Shown piece after piece: positions 1 through 7,505 of a stretch of 23,095 bases of DNA. The stretch comes from 13-2-20CM-68-14 sp036378475 (lineage in GTDB: Bacteria; Actinomycetota; Thermoleophilia; Gaiellales; Gaiellaceae): contig DASUWJ010000075.1 in NCBI GenBank assembly GCA_036378475.1, forward strand, positions 1 to 23,095. The letters are read 5' to 3'. Made by a program: the position numbers and the translations under genes. The first letter of the stretch is position 1. The number at the start of each line of letters is the position of its first letter. The notes under the pieces were generated by a model. It made no database searches and was not told where the DNA came from. It saw only the letters and a program-made list of their open reading frames with translations.

Positions 1-117
1 CGCCCGGTAGCCCCGAATCCGCAGGGACCCGCCTGGCTCGTCCAGTTTGCGCCGGGCGCGCCTTGCACAGGCGGCGGACGTTTTCGCGCGCGGCGGCCCG
101 GAAATCACAGACGACGC

Positions 118-624
118 GTGACTCGAGTGCTTGTTCTCGCCCTGTGGTCTTTTGCCGTCTGGCTGCTCCTGACCTGGACGATCACGATTGAGCAGGAGGC
201 CTTCGGTGTCGGCATCTCGCTCGTCGTCGCGCTTTGCCTGTCGCCCTTCGGCGGGGTGATCCGGCCCTGGCTGATTCTTGATCCTCGCCGACTCTGGGCG
301 CTTGTAAGGCTGATCGTTGAATCGCTGGGCCGGATCCTCGTTGCGAACATCAAGCTGGCCTATCGGATTTGGGCTCCGAGCCGACCGCTGAAGCCCGGCA
401 TGGTGATCGTGCCGACGCAGGAGCGCTCGGATGCCGGCCTGACGGCGGTCGGCTTGATCAGCTCCCTGATCGTCGATAACCAACTCGTCGACCTGGATCG
501 GAGGCACCGAGGCCTGCAGTACCACGCGGTCTCCGTGCCCGGGGGCGATGCCGAGCGGAAGCGAACGGCCATCAACGGGCCGCTCGAGCGGCTCCTGCGC
601 CCACTAACTGGAGGAGGTGGCTGA
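118..624 (+). CDS. mnhE: Mrp/Mnh antiporter subunit E
   Basis: This 168-residue membrane protein is the MnhE/MrpE (MbhA-like) subunit of a multi-subunit cation/proton antiporter. Hydrophobic segments lie at about residues 3-20 and 28-45, followed by an amphipathic stretch with LVANIKLAYRIW, typical of the family. The soluble C-terminal part contains the family's conserved beta region, but the usual TPGT-type motif reads SSLIVDNQLVDLD here. The length is normal. The GTG at 118 is used; a second in-frame GTG at 127 is possible, and neither has a clear ribosome binding site. The stop overlaps the next start by one base (TGATG). It is the first visible gene of a seven-gene co-directional operon, and anything further upstream is outside the window. 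Confidence 0.9.
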   Translation: MTRVLVLALWSFAVWLLLTWTITIEQEAFGVGISLVVALCLSPFGGVIRPWLILDPRRLWALVRLIVESLGRILVANIKLAYRIWAPSRPLKPGMVIVPTQERSDAGLTAVGLISSLIVDNQLVDLDRRHRGLQYHAVSVPGGDAERKRTAINGPLERLLRPLTGGGG

Positions 625-884
625 TGTCGTTGCTCTACATCGCGGTCGCGATCGCGGAGATCTCCGTGGTCGCGCTTTTGCTCGTGCGGCTGGCCCTCGG
701 GCCCACGATCTCCGATCGGCTCGTCGCCCTGAACACGATCTCGACGCAGGCGACGCTGACGCTCCTTTTCTTCGCGGCCTTCGCCGACCGGGGCATTTAC
801 CTCGATGTCGCGATTTGGCTCGGGTCCTTTAGTTACCTGGGCACCTTCGTGTGGTCGCGCTACCTCGAGCGAGGCTTGCTGTGA
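624..884 (+). CDS. mnhF: Mrp/Mnh antiporter subunit F
   Basis: An 86-residue subunit with three predicted membrane helices belongs to the MnhF/MrpF (MbhB-like) family. The diagnostic segment GPTISDRLVALNTIS (about residues 26-40) matches the family GPT-x-x-DR-x-x-ALD signature. A strong GGAGG lies just upstream of the ATG. The gene overlaps mnhE by one base and overlaps mnhG by four bases (GTGA), which indicates translational coupling within the operon. Confidence 0.93.
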   Translation: MSLLYIAVAIAEISVVALLLVRLALGPTISDRLVALNTISTQATLTLLFFAAFADRGIYLDVAIWLGSFSYLGTFVWSRYLERGLL

Positions 885-1237
885 GGGAAGCGATCGTGAT
901 CGCCCTCTGCGCGCTCGGCTTCGTCTTCACGCTGAGCGGCGCCGTCGGGATCCTGCGGATGCCCGATCTCTACTGCCGGATCCAGTGCTCCTCGAAGACG
1001 ATCACGATGGGCGCGCTGCCCACCCTCGCCGCGCTCGTCGTCGCCGAGCACGGGTTCATCTTCGGTGGCCGCGCGCTGCTCGTCGCCTTCCTGCTCCTCG
1101 TCGTCAACCCTGCCTCCTCGCACGCGCTCGCTCGCGCCGCCTACAAGGTCGGTGTGCCGATGTGGTCCGGTTCCGTTCTCGATGAACCGCGCGAGGCCGG
1201 GTCGGGGGGCCACAGCTCCGCTCGCGAGCGGAGCTGA
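881..1237 (+). CDS. mnhG: Mrp/Mnh antiporter subunit G
   Basis: This 118-residue MnhG/MrpG (MbhC-like) subunit has three predicted helices. The family motif G-x-x-GILRMPDLYCRIQCSSKTITMG is visible near residues 22-45. I choose the GTG at 881, which overlaps the mnhF stop as GTGA; an in-frame GTG at 851 would add ten residues that lie inside mnhF and do not look like the family N terminus. The C-terminal 25 residues after the last helix are hydrophilic and not conserved in the family. The next gene begins after a 3-bp gap. Confidence 0.9.
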   Translation: MREAIVIALCALGFVFTLSGAVGILRMPDLYCRIQCSSKTITMGALPTLAALVVAEHGFIFGGRALLVAFLLLVVNPASSHALARAAYKVGVPMWSGSVLDEPREAGSGGHSSARERS

Positions 1238-1240
1238 CCG

Positions 1241-1534
1241 GTGTTCTGGGCGCTTGACTACCTCTGCCTTGGACTGATCCTCGGCGCAGCCGTTCTCGTC
1301 GTTCGCCTCCGGAATCTGAACGGGTCCGTGCTCGCGCTCTCGGCGCTCGGGACGACGCTGTCCCTGCTCTTCGTCGTCCTGCAGGCACCCGACGACGCTC
1401 ACTCGGAAGTGGTGGTTGGGGCGATCGCGTTGCCAGTTTTGTACCTGGTCGCGATCGGTAAGTCGCGGACGGACGTGCCGGACGAGGGCGAGCTTGGCGA
1501 AGATGTGGAGGAGGGAAGCGGTGAGCGCCGCTAG
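1241..1534 (+). CDS. DUF4040 subunit (MbhD-like, equivalent to part of the MrpA C terminus)
   Basis: A 97-residue protein with three hydrophobic helices (about residues 5-22, 30-47 and 58-73) matches the DUF4040/MbhD domain, which in canonical MrpA is fused near the C terminus of the large NuoL-like subunit. Here it is a free-standing subunit, as in archaeal membrane-bound hydrogenase (MbhD) and related complexes. The GTG start follows the mnhG stop by 3 bp. The acidic tail (residues 78-97) overlaps the beginning of the next gene by 14 bp. The fold assignment rests on position in the operon and on the segment VLALSALGTTLSLLFVVLQAPD, which is typical of the family. Confidence 0.82.
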   Translation: MFWALDYLCLGLILGAAVLVVRLRNLNGSVLALSALGTTLSLLFVVLQAPDDAHSEVVVGAIALPVLYLVAIGKSRTDVPDEGELGEDVEEGSGERR

Positions 1535-2468
1535 CGCGGGCGAGCCCGGGCCAGAGCCGACGCATCGCTCCTGGCTCGCCTTCCTCTTGGCCGCGGCCGT
1601 CGCTGCTTCTCTGGCGACCGCCTACGTGGGCATCCCGCGCGAGCGCGCAAGGCTGCCGGCGATCGCCCGGTACGCGATGAAGGTGGCGCTGCCACGCTGG
1701 CACATCACCGAGCCCGTGAACGAGGTCGTGTACGGGACGCGCGGCTTCGACACCTTCGGCGAGACCTTCTTGCTGCTCGCGGCGGTCGTGTCGGTGATCG
1801 TGCTGACCCGCCGGCGCGAGCCGAGACGGGGATTCATCGGCGAGGAGAAAGCGGCGGAGCTGGAGCAGGAGCAGTTCGACCCCGAGCCCGGTCTGGCCCC
1901 AAGCGAGCGCCTCGCGCGGCGGGCGGAACGTGCGGAGCAGCCCGAGGGTGGGGGGAGGCACCCGGCGACTCCCGATGCGGTACCCCTCGGCAGTCCTGCT
2001 CCCGAACGAGCGCAAGCGATGACCGTTGTGATCCGAACCGCAGCGCGCCTCGCTGCCCCGGTCCTCGCCGTCGCCGGCTGCTACCTCGTCGCCTGGGGCT
2101 ACTCGCCGGGCGGGGGCTTCCCGGCGGGGGCGGTGATCGTCGGGGTGATCCTGTTCCTGTACGCCGGTTTCGGCTATCAGCGAATCAAGCGCGCCATCCA
2201 GGCGAGCCTGGTCGAGGTGCTCGAGTTGGTCGGCGCGTTCGCGATCATCGTGGTCGAGGTGCTCGGCCTCGCGCTGAAGGGTTCGTTCAGCGCGAATTTC
2301 CTGCCCCTGGGGACGCCGCAGACGATCCGTAGCGGCGGCATCCTGCAGCTTTTCTCGGGCAGTGAGCTGTTCGAGGTCGCGACCGGGCTTTCGCTCGCGC
2401 TCTTCGGGCTGATCGCGATGGCGCACGACTGGGCTCCGGACGAGGGCAAGCAGGGCCGCCGCCGGTGA
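1521..2468 (+). CDS. mnhB: Fused MbhE-like / MrpB antiporter subunit
   Basis: This 315-residue protein joins two subunits. Residues 1-100 form an MbhE-like unit, equivalent to the extreme C terminus of MrpA: one helix at 18-35, then the conserved VNEVVYGTRGFDTFGE at 66-81 leading into a second helix. A charged, proline-rich linker (about 100-166) follows. Residues 167-315 are an MnhB/MrpB domain with four helices and the SPGGGFPAG motif. The GTG at 1521 has an ideal GGAGGGAAG binding site; an earlier ATG at 1416 would add out-of-frame read-through of the DUF4040 gene and is rejected. An ATG at 2019 sits exactly at the MrpB domain boundary, so a separate shorter MrpB could also be made, though no good ribosome binding site precedes it. 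The stop overlaps mnhC as GTGA. Confidence 0.88.
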   Translation: MSAASAGEPGPEPTHRSWLAFLLAAAVAASLATAYVGIPRERARLPAIARYAMKVALPRWHITEPVNEVVYGTRGFDTFGETFLLLAAVVSVIVLTRRREPRRGFIGEEKAAELEQEQFDPEPGLAPSERLARRAERAEQPEGGGRHPATPDAVPLGSPAPERAQAMTVVIRTAARLAAPVLAVAGCYLVAWGYSPGGGFPAGAVIVGVILFLYAGFGYQRIKRAIQASLVEVLELVGAFAIIVVEVLGLALKGSFSANFLPLGTPQTIRSGGILQLFSGSELFEVATGLSLALFGLIAMAHDWAPDEGKQGRRR

Positions 2469-2833
2469 TCGTCGGCAACTACCTCGCCGCCGCGGCGCTC
2501 TTTTGCACCGGTCTCTTCGCGGTCTTGAGCCGACGCAACCTGATCAAGATCGTGATGGGCCTATCGCTGATGGAATCGTCCACCTACCTGTTCATCGTCT
2601 CGCTGGCCTACCGCCGCAAATCGACTGCTCCGGTGCTCCTCAGCCCGCCCAAGGGGCAAACGATGAAAGACCTCGTGCAGGGAAACGTCGCCGACCCGGT
2701 CCTGCAGAACTTCTGCCTGACGGCGATCGTGATCGGGGTAGCGGTCACCGCTGTCTTCCTGACGGTTGCCGTTCGGATCGCGCAGCACTACCGAACACTC
2801 GATGCAGACCGTGTCCGGGCGCTCCGCGGCTGA
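2465..2833 (+). CDS. mnhC: Mrp/Mnh antiporter subunit C (NuoK-like)
   Basis: A 122-residue NuoK-family subunit (MnhC/MrpC, MbhG-like) with three membrane helices. The first motif, FAVLSRRNLIKIVMGLSLMESS, and the last, ADPVLQNFCLTAIVIGVAVTAVFL, are hallmarks of MrpC/NuoK; the family's DPLPQALVLTAIVIG appears with DPVLQNFCLTAIVIG. A conserved Glu in the second helix (LSLMES) is the expected proton-path residue. A loop of about 25 residues between helices 2 and 3 (RRKSTAPVLLSPPKGQTMKD) is typical of Mrp rather than NuoK. The GTG start overlaps the preceding stop by four bases. Confidence 0.93.
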   Translation: MIVGNYLAAAALFCTGLFAVLSRRNLIKIVMGLSLMESSTYLFIVSLAYRRKSTAPVLLSPPKGQTMKDLVQGNVADPVLQNFCLTAIVIGVAVTAVFLTVAVRIAQHYRTLDADRVRALRG

Positions 2834-2842
2834 GCCCCTGAG

Positions 2843-4597
2843 ATGAGCCAGGCAACGCTCGCCTCGTTGCTGCCGCTGGCGGTCGCGATCCCGATCACGG
2901 GGGCGGTCGCCGCGCCGCTGGCGGCGCGGCTGTCGCGGCGGCTGCCGCTTCTGATCTCGGTCGCCGCCGCGTCGGGCTCGACGGTGGTGCTTTGCCTGGT
3001 TGCCCCGCGGGTCTACGGCGGTCACGTGCTCGCGCACTATCTCGGCCACTGGGTGCCGGTCGGCGGCAAGCCGCTCGGGGTCGGCTTCGCCGCCGACGCG
3101 TTCGGGCTCACGTTCGCGCTCGCGACCTCGGCGATCGGTGTGGTGCTCCTGATCTACACCCTCTCCGAGATCGGAGGCGGACTCGCGCCCCGCGAGCTCG
3201 GCGGCTACACCTGCCTGTTTCAGCTGATGCTCGCAGGGCTGATCGGCGCCGCCCTGACGGCGGATCTCTTCAACCTCTTCGTCTGGTTCGAGGTGGCCTC
3301 GCTGTCTAGCTACGGCCTGACCGGCTTCTTCCTCGAACGGCCGATCGCGCTCGAGGCCGCGTTCAAGCTGCTGGTCTTGAAAACGCTCGCCAGCTTCGCG
3401 ATCTTCATCGGTGTAGGCCTCCTGTACGCCGAGCATGGAGCCCTCAACTTCGGCCAGCTGCAGCACGCACTGGCGGGGCACGTGCATCGCTCGGATCTGG
3501 TCGCGCTCGGGCTGCTCGTGGCCGGATTCGCCACGAAAGCGGGGCTCGTTCCCTTCCACGGCTGGCTTCCCGATGCCCACACCGCCGCCCCCGGCTCGGT
3601 GTCGGCCCTCTTCTCCGGACTGATGGTCAACCTCGGGATCGTCGCGCTCGGTCGGATCGGGTTGCAGCTCTATGGACCGCATGGCCGCCACCACGTGCTC
3701 GGCCTTTTGATGGCGATCGGGCTCGCCTCGGCGCTCGCCGGCTCGCTGCTCGCACTCGCCCAGGACGACCTCAAGCGCCTGCTTGCCTACGACACGGTCT
3801 CGCAGATGGGGATCCTCGCGGTTGGCCTCTCGACCGCCGATCCGGGCGGCGTCGCCGGCGCGGCCTACCACCTGGTCAACCACGCGCTCTTCAAGGCCCT
3901 GCTCTTTCTCTGCGCCGGCGCGATCCTCACCATGACCGGTGCGACGCGACTCTCCCAGATGGGAGGGCTCGCCCGGCGGAAGCCTCTGCTCACGGCCGTC
4001 TTCACGCTCGCCGTGCTCGCGATCGCGGGTGTTCCGCCCTTGAACGGCTACGCGTCACTCGGCCTGATCCACGACGCGCTGCAAAAGACCGGGCATCCGG
4101 TCGTCCTGGCCGGCGTCCTGGTCGCCCAGATCTTCACGATCGCCGCACTCGGCCGTGCCGCCTACCTCGGCTTCTACCGTCCGCGTCCCGAGCCGTACGA
4201 GACGATGGAGCGCCTGCGCCCCGGGATGCTGATCGGCATGTGTGTCCTCGGTGCCGGCTGTCTCGCCTTCGGGCTCGCACCGGGGATCATCGTTCACCAC
4301 GTTGCCGCCCCAGCTGCCTCCAGCCTCCTTCATCCGGGGAGCTACGCCACCGGCATTCTCGCCGGAGGGGTTCGTCTCCCCCACCAGGCGATCGCGTTCG
4401 ACTACTTCAAGCCCGAGGACATGCTGCTCGTCGCGGCGACGGTCGTCCTCGGCGTCGCGCTCGCCCGCTGGTACCTGCGAACCGCGGAACCCGTCCCGAT
4501 TCGCGCGCTCCGCTCGCTCCAGACCGGCTCGGTCAACGACTACGCCGCCTACGCCGTGCTCGGACTGCTGATCGCCGTTGTCGCGCTGCTCGTTTGA
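2843..4597 (+). CDS. mnhD: Mrp/Mnh antiporter subunit D (NuoN/NuoL-like)
   Basis: This 584-residue antiporter-like subunit carries the Proton_antipo_M domain and about 14 helices. Key residues expected for ion translocation are present: Glu150 in WFEVASLSSYG, Lys232 in the ATKAGLVPFHGWLPDAH loop, Lys311 in DDLKRLLAYDTVSQMG, and the YHLVNHALFKALLF helix with His347 and Lys351. It is the only NuoL/N-like subunit visible; canonical Mrp has two (MrpA and MrpD). The C-terminal 80 residues add further helices, ending in two at about 525-540 and 565-584. It closes the operon, 9 bp after mnhC, and converges on the CPA1 antiporter gene across 37 bp. Confidence 0.93.
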   Translation: MSQATLASLLPLAVAIPITGAVAAPLAARLSRRLPLLISVAAASGSTVVLCLVAPRVYGGHVLAHYLGHWVPVGGKPLGVGFAADAFGLTFALATSAIGVVLLIYTLSEIGGGLAPRELGGYTCLFQLMLAGLIGAALTADLFNLFVWFEVASLSSYGLTGFFLERPIALEAAFKLLVLKTLASFAIFIGVGLLYAEHGALNFGQLQHALAGHVHRSDLVALGLLVAGFATKAGLVPFHGWLPDAHTAAPGSVSALFSGLMVNLGIVALGRIGLQLYGPHGRHHVLGLLMAIGLASALAGSLLALAQDDLKRLLAYDTVSQMGILAVGLSTADPGGVAGAAYHLVNHALFKALLFLCAGAILTMTGATRLSQMGGLARRKPLLTAVFTLAVLAIAGVPPLNGYASLGLIHDALQKTGHPVVLAGVLVAQIFTIAALGRAAYLGFYRPRPEPYETMERLRPGMLIGMCVLGAGCLAFGLAPGIIVHHVAAPAASSLLHPGSYATGILAGGVRLPHQAIAFDYFKPEDMLLVAATVVLGVALARWYLRTAEPVPIRALRSLQTGSVNDYAAYAVLGLLIAVVALLV

Positions 4598-4634
4598 CGA
4601 GCCGATTCGAGCACGAGCAAGGGCCTTCCCCGGG

Positions 4635-6206
4635 CTACTGATCCAGCCGCGCGGCTTCGAAGTCGAGGTCGCGCTGGACGCGCTGCATGACCGTGTCGTC
4701 GATGACTCCGTCGTTTCGAAGCGCCAGCAGCGCCGCCTGCTCCGCCTCGAGGAGCTGTCGCGTCAGGCGCTGATAGGCGATCGAGCGCTCTTCGATCGCG
4801 CCGTCGTCGTCATCGTCGAAGCGAGCCCGGAAGCGATCGCGCCGGAAGCCGAGCAGGCCGCGCATGCGCTCGGCGGTGTCCGGATTGACCTGGCCGTCCT
4901 CGACCAGCTCCTGCAGGCGCGCGAGCGCGGCCTCGGCCGCCTTGATCCTCGCCTTGGCCTCTTCCCGCTCGGCACTGCCGTCGTCGCTGATCTTCAGGAA
5001 GCGGATCAGGGGCGGCAGCGTCAGCCCCTGCAGGACGAGGGTCGCCACGATCACTGTGAAGGTGAGAAAGACGATCAGCTCGCGGTCGGGAAAGTTGGTC
5101 GGCAGGGCGAGCGCCGCGACCAAAGAGACGGCGCCGCGGATCCCGATCCACGACAAGAGCGCCGGCATCTGCCAGGGTGGATAGGGGTCGTGCTCCCGGA
5201 CCGACCGGAAGGCCCAGCGGGGGAGGTAGGTGAAGATCGGCACCCAGACGATTCGGATCAGCATCACCGTGGCGCAGACGAGGGCGGCGTAGCCGGCAAG
5301 CCTGAGCGAGGAGAGGCCCGAGAGCGCGTCGACGATCCGCCGCAGCTGCAGGCCGACGAGCACGAAGAGAAGGGCGTTGACGAGGAAGACCATGATCTCC
5401 CAGAACGCATCCCCCGAGAGCCGCGTGCGCTCCGTCGTCAGCTCCGGGGTGTGCCAGCCCATGTAGATGCCGATCGTCACGGCGGCAAGGACGCCGGAGA
5501 CCCCGACCGCGGCCGCGGGCAGGTAGGCGAGGTAGCCGCTGAGCACAGCGATCGCGACCTCGACCGGCGGATCGTCGAGCCGTCGGCGCACCTGCCGGAC
5601 GACCCAGCCGACGGCGAGTCCGATCGCGACGCCGCCGAGCACGTTCAGAACGATCCGCCCCGAGGTGTCGAGGAGCGAGAACGTCCCGCCGATCGCGGCC
5701 CCGACCGCGGCTTTGTAGAGGACGAGCGCGGTGCCGTCGTTGACGAGGCTCTCGCCCTCGACCAGCGAGATCAGCCGCCTGGGCGCGCCCAGGCGCGACG
5801 CGATCTCGGTCGCCGCGAGCGCGTCGGTCGGCGAGACGATCGCGCCGAGCGTGAACGCGACTGCCCAGGGCAGTCCGATCCAGTCGTGCGCGACGACGGC
5901 GACCCCGGTCATCGTCGCCGCGACGAGGCCGAGGGCAAGCAGCGTGATCGGTCGCCTGTTCGCGCGCAGGTCGCGCAGCGAGGTGAAGAACGCACCTGAG
6001 TAGAGGAGCGGCGGCAGGACCGCGACGAGGATGAGGTCGGGCGGGAGCGCGATCTGCGGCAGTCCCGGAATGAAGCCAAGCACCACGCCTCCGATCACGA
6101 GCAGCGTTGGCAGCGGCAGCCGTAGAGTGGGGGCGAGCGCGAGCAGTGCGCCCAGCGCGACGAGCAGCCCGAGAAGCTCGAGATCCTGCTGGGCGCCGAA
6201 GTGCAC
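4635..6206 (-). CDS. CPA1-family Na+/H+ antiporter
   Basis: A 523-residue sodium/proton antiporter of the CPA1 (NhaP/NhaA2-like) family, with about 12 helices in residues 8-402. The unwound-helix motif is SPTD (125-128), the ion-binding motif is ESLVND (152-157, the ND form that marks electroneutral CPA1 members), and Arg358 lies in GIRGAVSL. The cytoplasmic tail from about 405 to 523 is helical and charged, with a run of five aspartates at 464-468 that might bind cations or serve regulation. The GTG at 6206 is used; a TAAGCT box lies 8 nt upstream on the minus strand. The gene converges on the Mrp operon, which suggests a locus for Na+/pH homeostasis. Confidence 0.92.
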   Translation of the reverse strand: MHFGAQQDLELLGLLVALGALLALAPTLRLPLPTLLVIGGVVLGFIPGLPQIALPPDLILVAVLPPLLYSGAFFTSLRDLRANRRPITLLALGLVAATMTGVAVVAHDWIGLPWAVAFTLGAIVSPTDALAATEIASRLGAPRRLISLVEGESLVNDGTALVLYKAAVGAAIGGTFSLLDTSGRIVLNVLGGVAIGLAVGWVVRQVRRRLDDPPVEVAIAVLSGYLAYLPAAAVGVSGVLAAVTIGIYMGWHTPELTTERTRLSGDAFWEIMVFLVNALLFVLVGLQLRRIVDALSGLSSLRLAGYAALVCATVMLIRIVWVPIFTYLPRWAFRSVREHDPYPPWQMPALLSWIGIRGAVSLVAALALPTNFPDRELIVFLTFTVIVATLVLQGLTLPPLIRFLKISDDGSAEREEAKARIKAAEAALARLQELVEDGQVNPDTAERMRGLLGFRRDRFRARFDDDDDGAIEERSIAYQRLTRQLLEAEQAALLALRNDGVIDDTVMQRVQRDLDFEAARLDQ

Positions 6207-6485
6207 GAGGGCCGAGCTTATGCCGCCGCGGCGCTCGTTTCGGCGAGACGCTCTCCGAGCCTTCCCCGTCGCGCTACCGTCCGCCGAGTCGACGTTCGAC
6301 GAAACGGTGCTGGATCACAGGAAGGCGAGGATGCGGATCAGCCGGGAAGGTGGCCGGGCGGATACGGAAGCGATGAAGGCCGTGCCCGGTGCGAGCCGCG
6401 CCACTCCTTCGACTGCGCCACCGTGCCCACTCGGGTCGGCAGGTGCCTGCCTGCCGCGGCGGCATGGGGCCGGAGCTGAGATCCA
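6207..6485. other. Divergent intergenic region
   Basis: These 279 bp separate the minus-strand CPA1 gene from the plus-strand glutaredoxin-GNAT gene. A candidate minus-strand -10 box (TAAGCT on that strand) lies at 6215-6220. A perfect inverted repeat, GGCAGG-TG-CCTGCC, lies at 6438-6451, and a shorter one, GTCGA-CGT-TCGAC, lies near 6289-6301. I see no convincing coding sequence, although short frames are open on both strands, as expected at this GC content. Confidence 0.4.
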
Positions 6486-7142
6486 GTGTTGACGCTCTAC
6501 CAGGCAGAGTGGTGCCCCTTCTCCGCCGCGGTTCGCGAGGTGCTGACCGAGCTCGGGCTCGACGTCGTGCTCCGGCAGGTCGAGCCCTGGCCGAGCGAGC
6601 GCTCCGGGCTTCAGCAGGTGGCAGAGACCGGCGAGATCCCGGTCCTGCAGACGGAGGATGGCCGCCTCTACCGCGGCACGCGCGAGATCTTCGCCCATCT
6701 GCGCGAGCGCGATCCCTGGCAGTTCGCCGCCGCCCACCGCCGCCGCTTCGTCGAGCACCGGGACGCCCGCGAGTCCGATGCTCCGGGGCAGCTCGTCGAG
6801 TTCTTCCGCGGCAGCGGCGAGCTCGAGGCTGCGACCGAGTTCACCTCCGAGCCGGAGGTCGTTCATGTCCCCGGGTCAAGCCGCTATGAACTCCGGCTCG
6901 ACGGGCGCCTGATCGGCCTCGCGGCCTATCACCGTCGGGACGGCCGGATCGCCTTCACCCACACCGAGGTGGACGAGTCCTGTGAAGGCCGTGGCTTCGG
7001 CAGCCGTCTCGCCGAGGCTGCCCTGGCAGATGCGCGCCGGGAGGGCCTCGAGGTCGCGCCCCTCTGCCCGTTCATTGCGCACTACATCGAGCAGCATCCC
7101 GAGTACGAGCCCCTCGTGGCGGCCGGTTACCGCGAGCGGTGA
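6486..7142 (+). CDS. Glutaredoxin-like / GNAT (acetyltransf_CG type) fusion protein
   Basis: This 218-residue protein combines two domains. Residues 1-78 are a glutaredoxin/GST-N thioredoxin fold: beta strand LTLYQAEWC, a single active-site Cys10 in CPFS (monothiol style), and the cis-proline segment GEIPVLQ (Pro52). Residues 133-215 resemble the small GNAT-like acetyltransf_CG (YjdJ/human NATD1) family: acyl-CoA loop EGRGFGSRL at 167-175, FTHTEV, and the characteristic PLCPFIAHYIEQHPEY with Cys194. The middle (79-130) is a charged linker. A GGAG lies 10 nt before the GTG start. DUF2630 follows after 35 bp. The partner substrate is unknown; a role in redox or thiol handling is inference. Confidence 0.85.
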   Translation: MLTLYQAEWCPFSAAVREVLTELGLDVVLRQVEPWPSERSGLQQVAETGEIPVLQTEDGRLYRGTREIFAHLRERDPWQFAAAHRRRFVEHRDARESDAPGQLVEFFRGSGELEAATEFTSEPEVVHVPGSSRYELRLDGRLIGLAAYHRRDGRIAFTHTEVDESCEGRGFGSRLAEAALADARREGLEVAPLCPFIAHYIEQHPEYEPLVAAGYRER

Positions 7143-7177
7143 GCTACGGTCTCCGGCAAGGAGCCCGGGAGGTAGCG

Positions 7178-7420
7178 ATGGAAGACGAGCGAGTCCACGA
7201 CCGGATCGAGCAGCTGGTCGCCGAGGAGCACGAACTCTACGAGCGCGGCGCGGCCGGGGGCCTGAGCGAGGGCGAGCACCGCCGCCTCGAGTCGATCAAG
7301 CTCGGGCTCGATCAGTGCTGGGATCTGCTACGCCAGCGCCGGGCCCTGCGGGAGGCAGGCTTCGACCCCGACTCGGCGCGTGTCCGAGATCCCGAGGTCG
7401 TCGAGGGCTACGAGCAGTGA
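7178..7420 (+). CDS. DUF2630 family protein
   Basis: An 80-residue, highly charged helical protein matches the actinobacterial DUF2630 family, whose function is unknown. The family pattern is clear: an N-terminal IEQLVAEEHELYER helix, a GLSEGEHRRLESIKLGLDQCWDLLRQRRALRE second helix, and a C-terminal DPEVVEGYEQ. The ATG at 7178 is chosen because GGGAGG stands 5 nt upstream and because the family begins there; the upstream GTG at 7139 would overlap the preceding gene and add unrelated residues. There is no signal peptide or membrane segment. Confidence 0.88.
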   Translation: MEDERVHDRIEQLVAEEHELYERGAAGGLSEGEHRRLESIKLGLDQCWDLLRQRRALREAGFDPDSARVRDPEVVEGYEQ

Positions 7421-7470
7421 GCGGGTGGCCGGCAGGCTGACGATCGAGTAGCGCCCGGCAGGACGATAAC

Positions 7471-7486
7471 CGGAGCGATGGCTCCG
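7471..7486. promoter_or_regulatory. Candidate TetR operator (inverted repeat)
   Basis: A perfect inverted repeat CGGAGC-GATG-GCTCCG sits just upstream of the TetR gene and its -10-like box. TetR regulators of this size commonly bind 14-20 bp palindromes in their own promoter, so autoregulation of the tetR-MFS pair is plausible. The site assignment is inference from position and symmetry only. Confidence 0.4.
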
Positions 7487-7493
7487 CTTCTGG

Positions 7494-7499
7494 CATACT
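7494..7499 (+). promoter_or_regulatory. Candidate -10 box of the tetR-MFS unit
   Basis: The hexamer CATACT, preceded by TGG, is close to the bacterial TATAAT consensus and lies exactly 6 nt before the GTG at 7506 (and 3 nt before the ATG at 7503). If it is used, the transcript would begin at or next to the start codon. No clear -35 hexamer is visible. Confidence 0.45.
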
Positions 7500-7505
7500 C
7501 TGATG

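Noticed and set aside
1..117. Promoter or upstream gene end before mnhE
   Set aside because: There is no TANNNT box near the start, no ribosome binding site and no recognisable protein end. The stretch is too short to judge.
4578..5999. Long plus-strand open frame opposite the CPA1 antiporter
   Set aside because: Its translation is a low-complexity string of Arg, Asp, Glu and Gly typical of the antisense of a GC-rich membrane protein; the minus-strand frame has clear antiporter motifs.
6438..6451. Palindrome GGCAGG-TG-CCTGCC as an operator of the glutaredoxin-GNAT gene
   Set aside because: The repeat is real, but no regulator gene or promoter box supports a specific role; I list it only within the intergenic entry.
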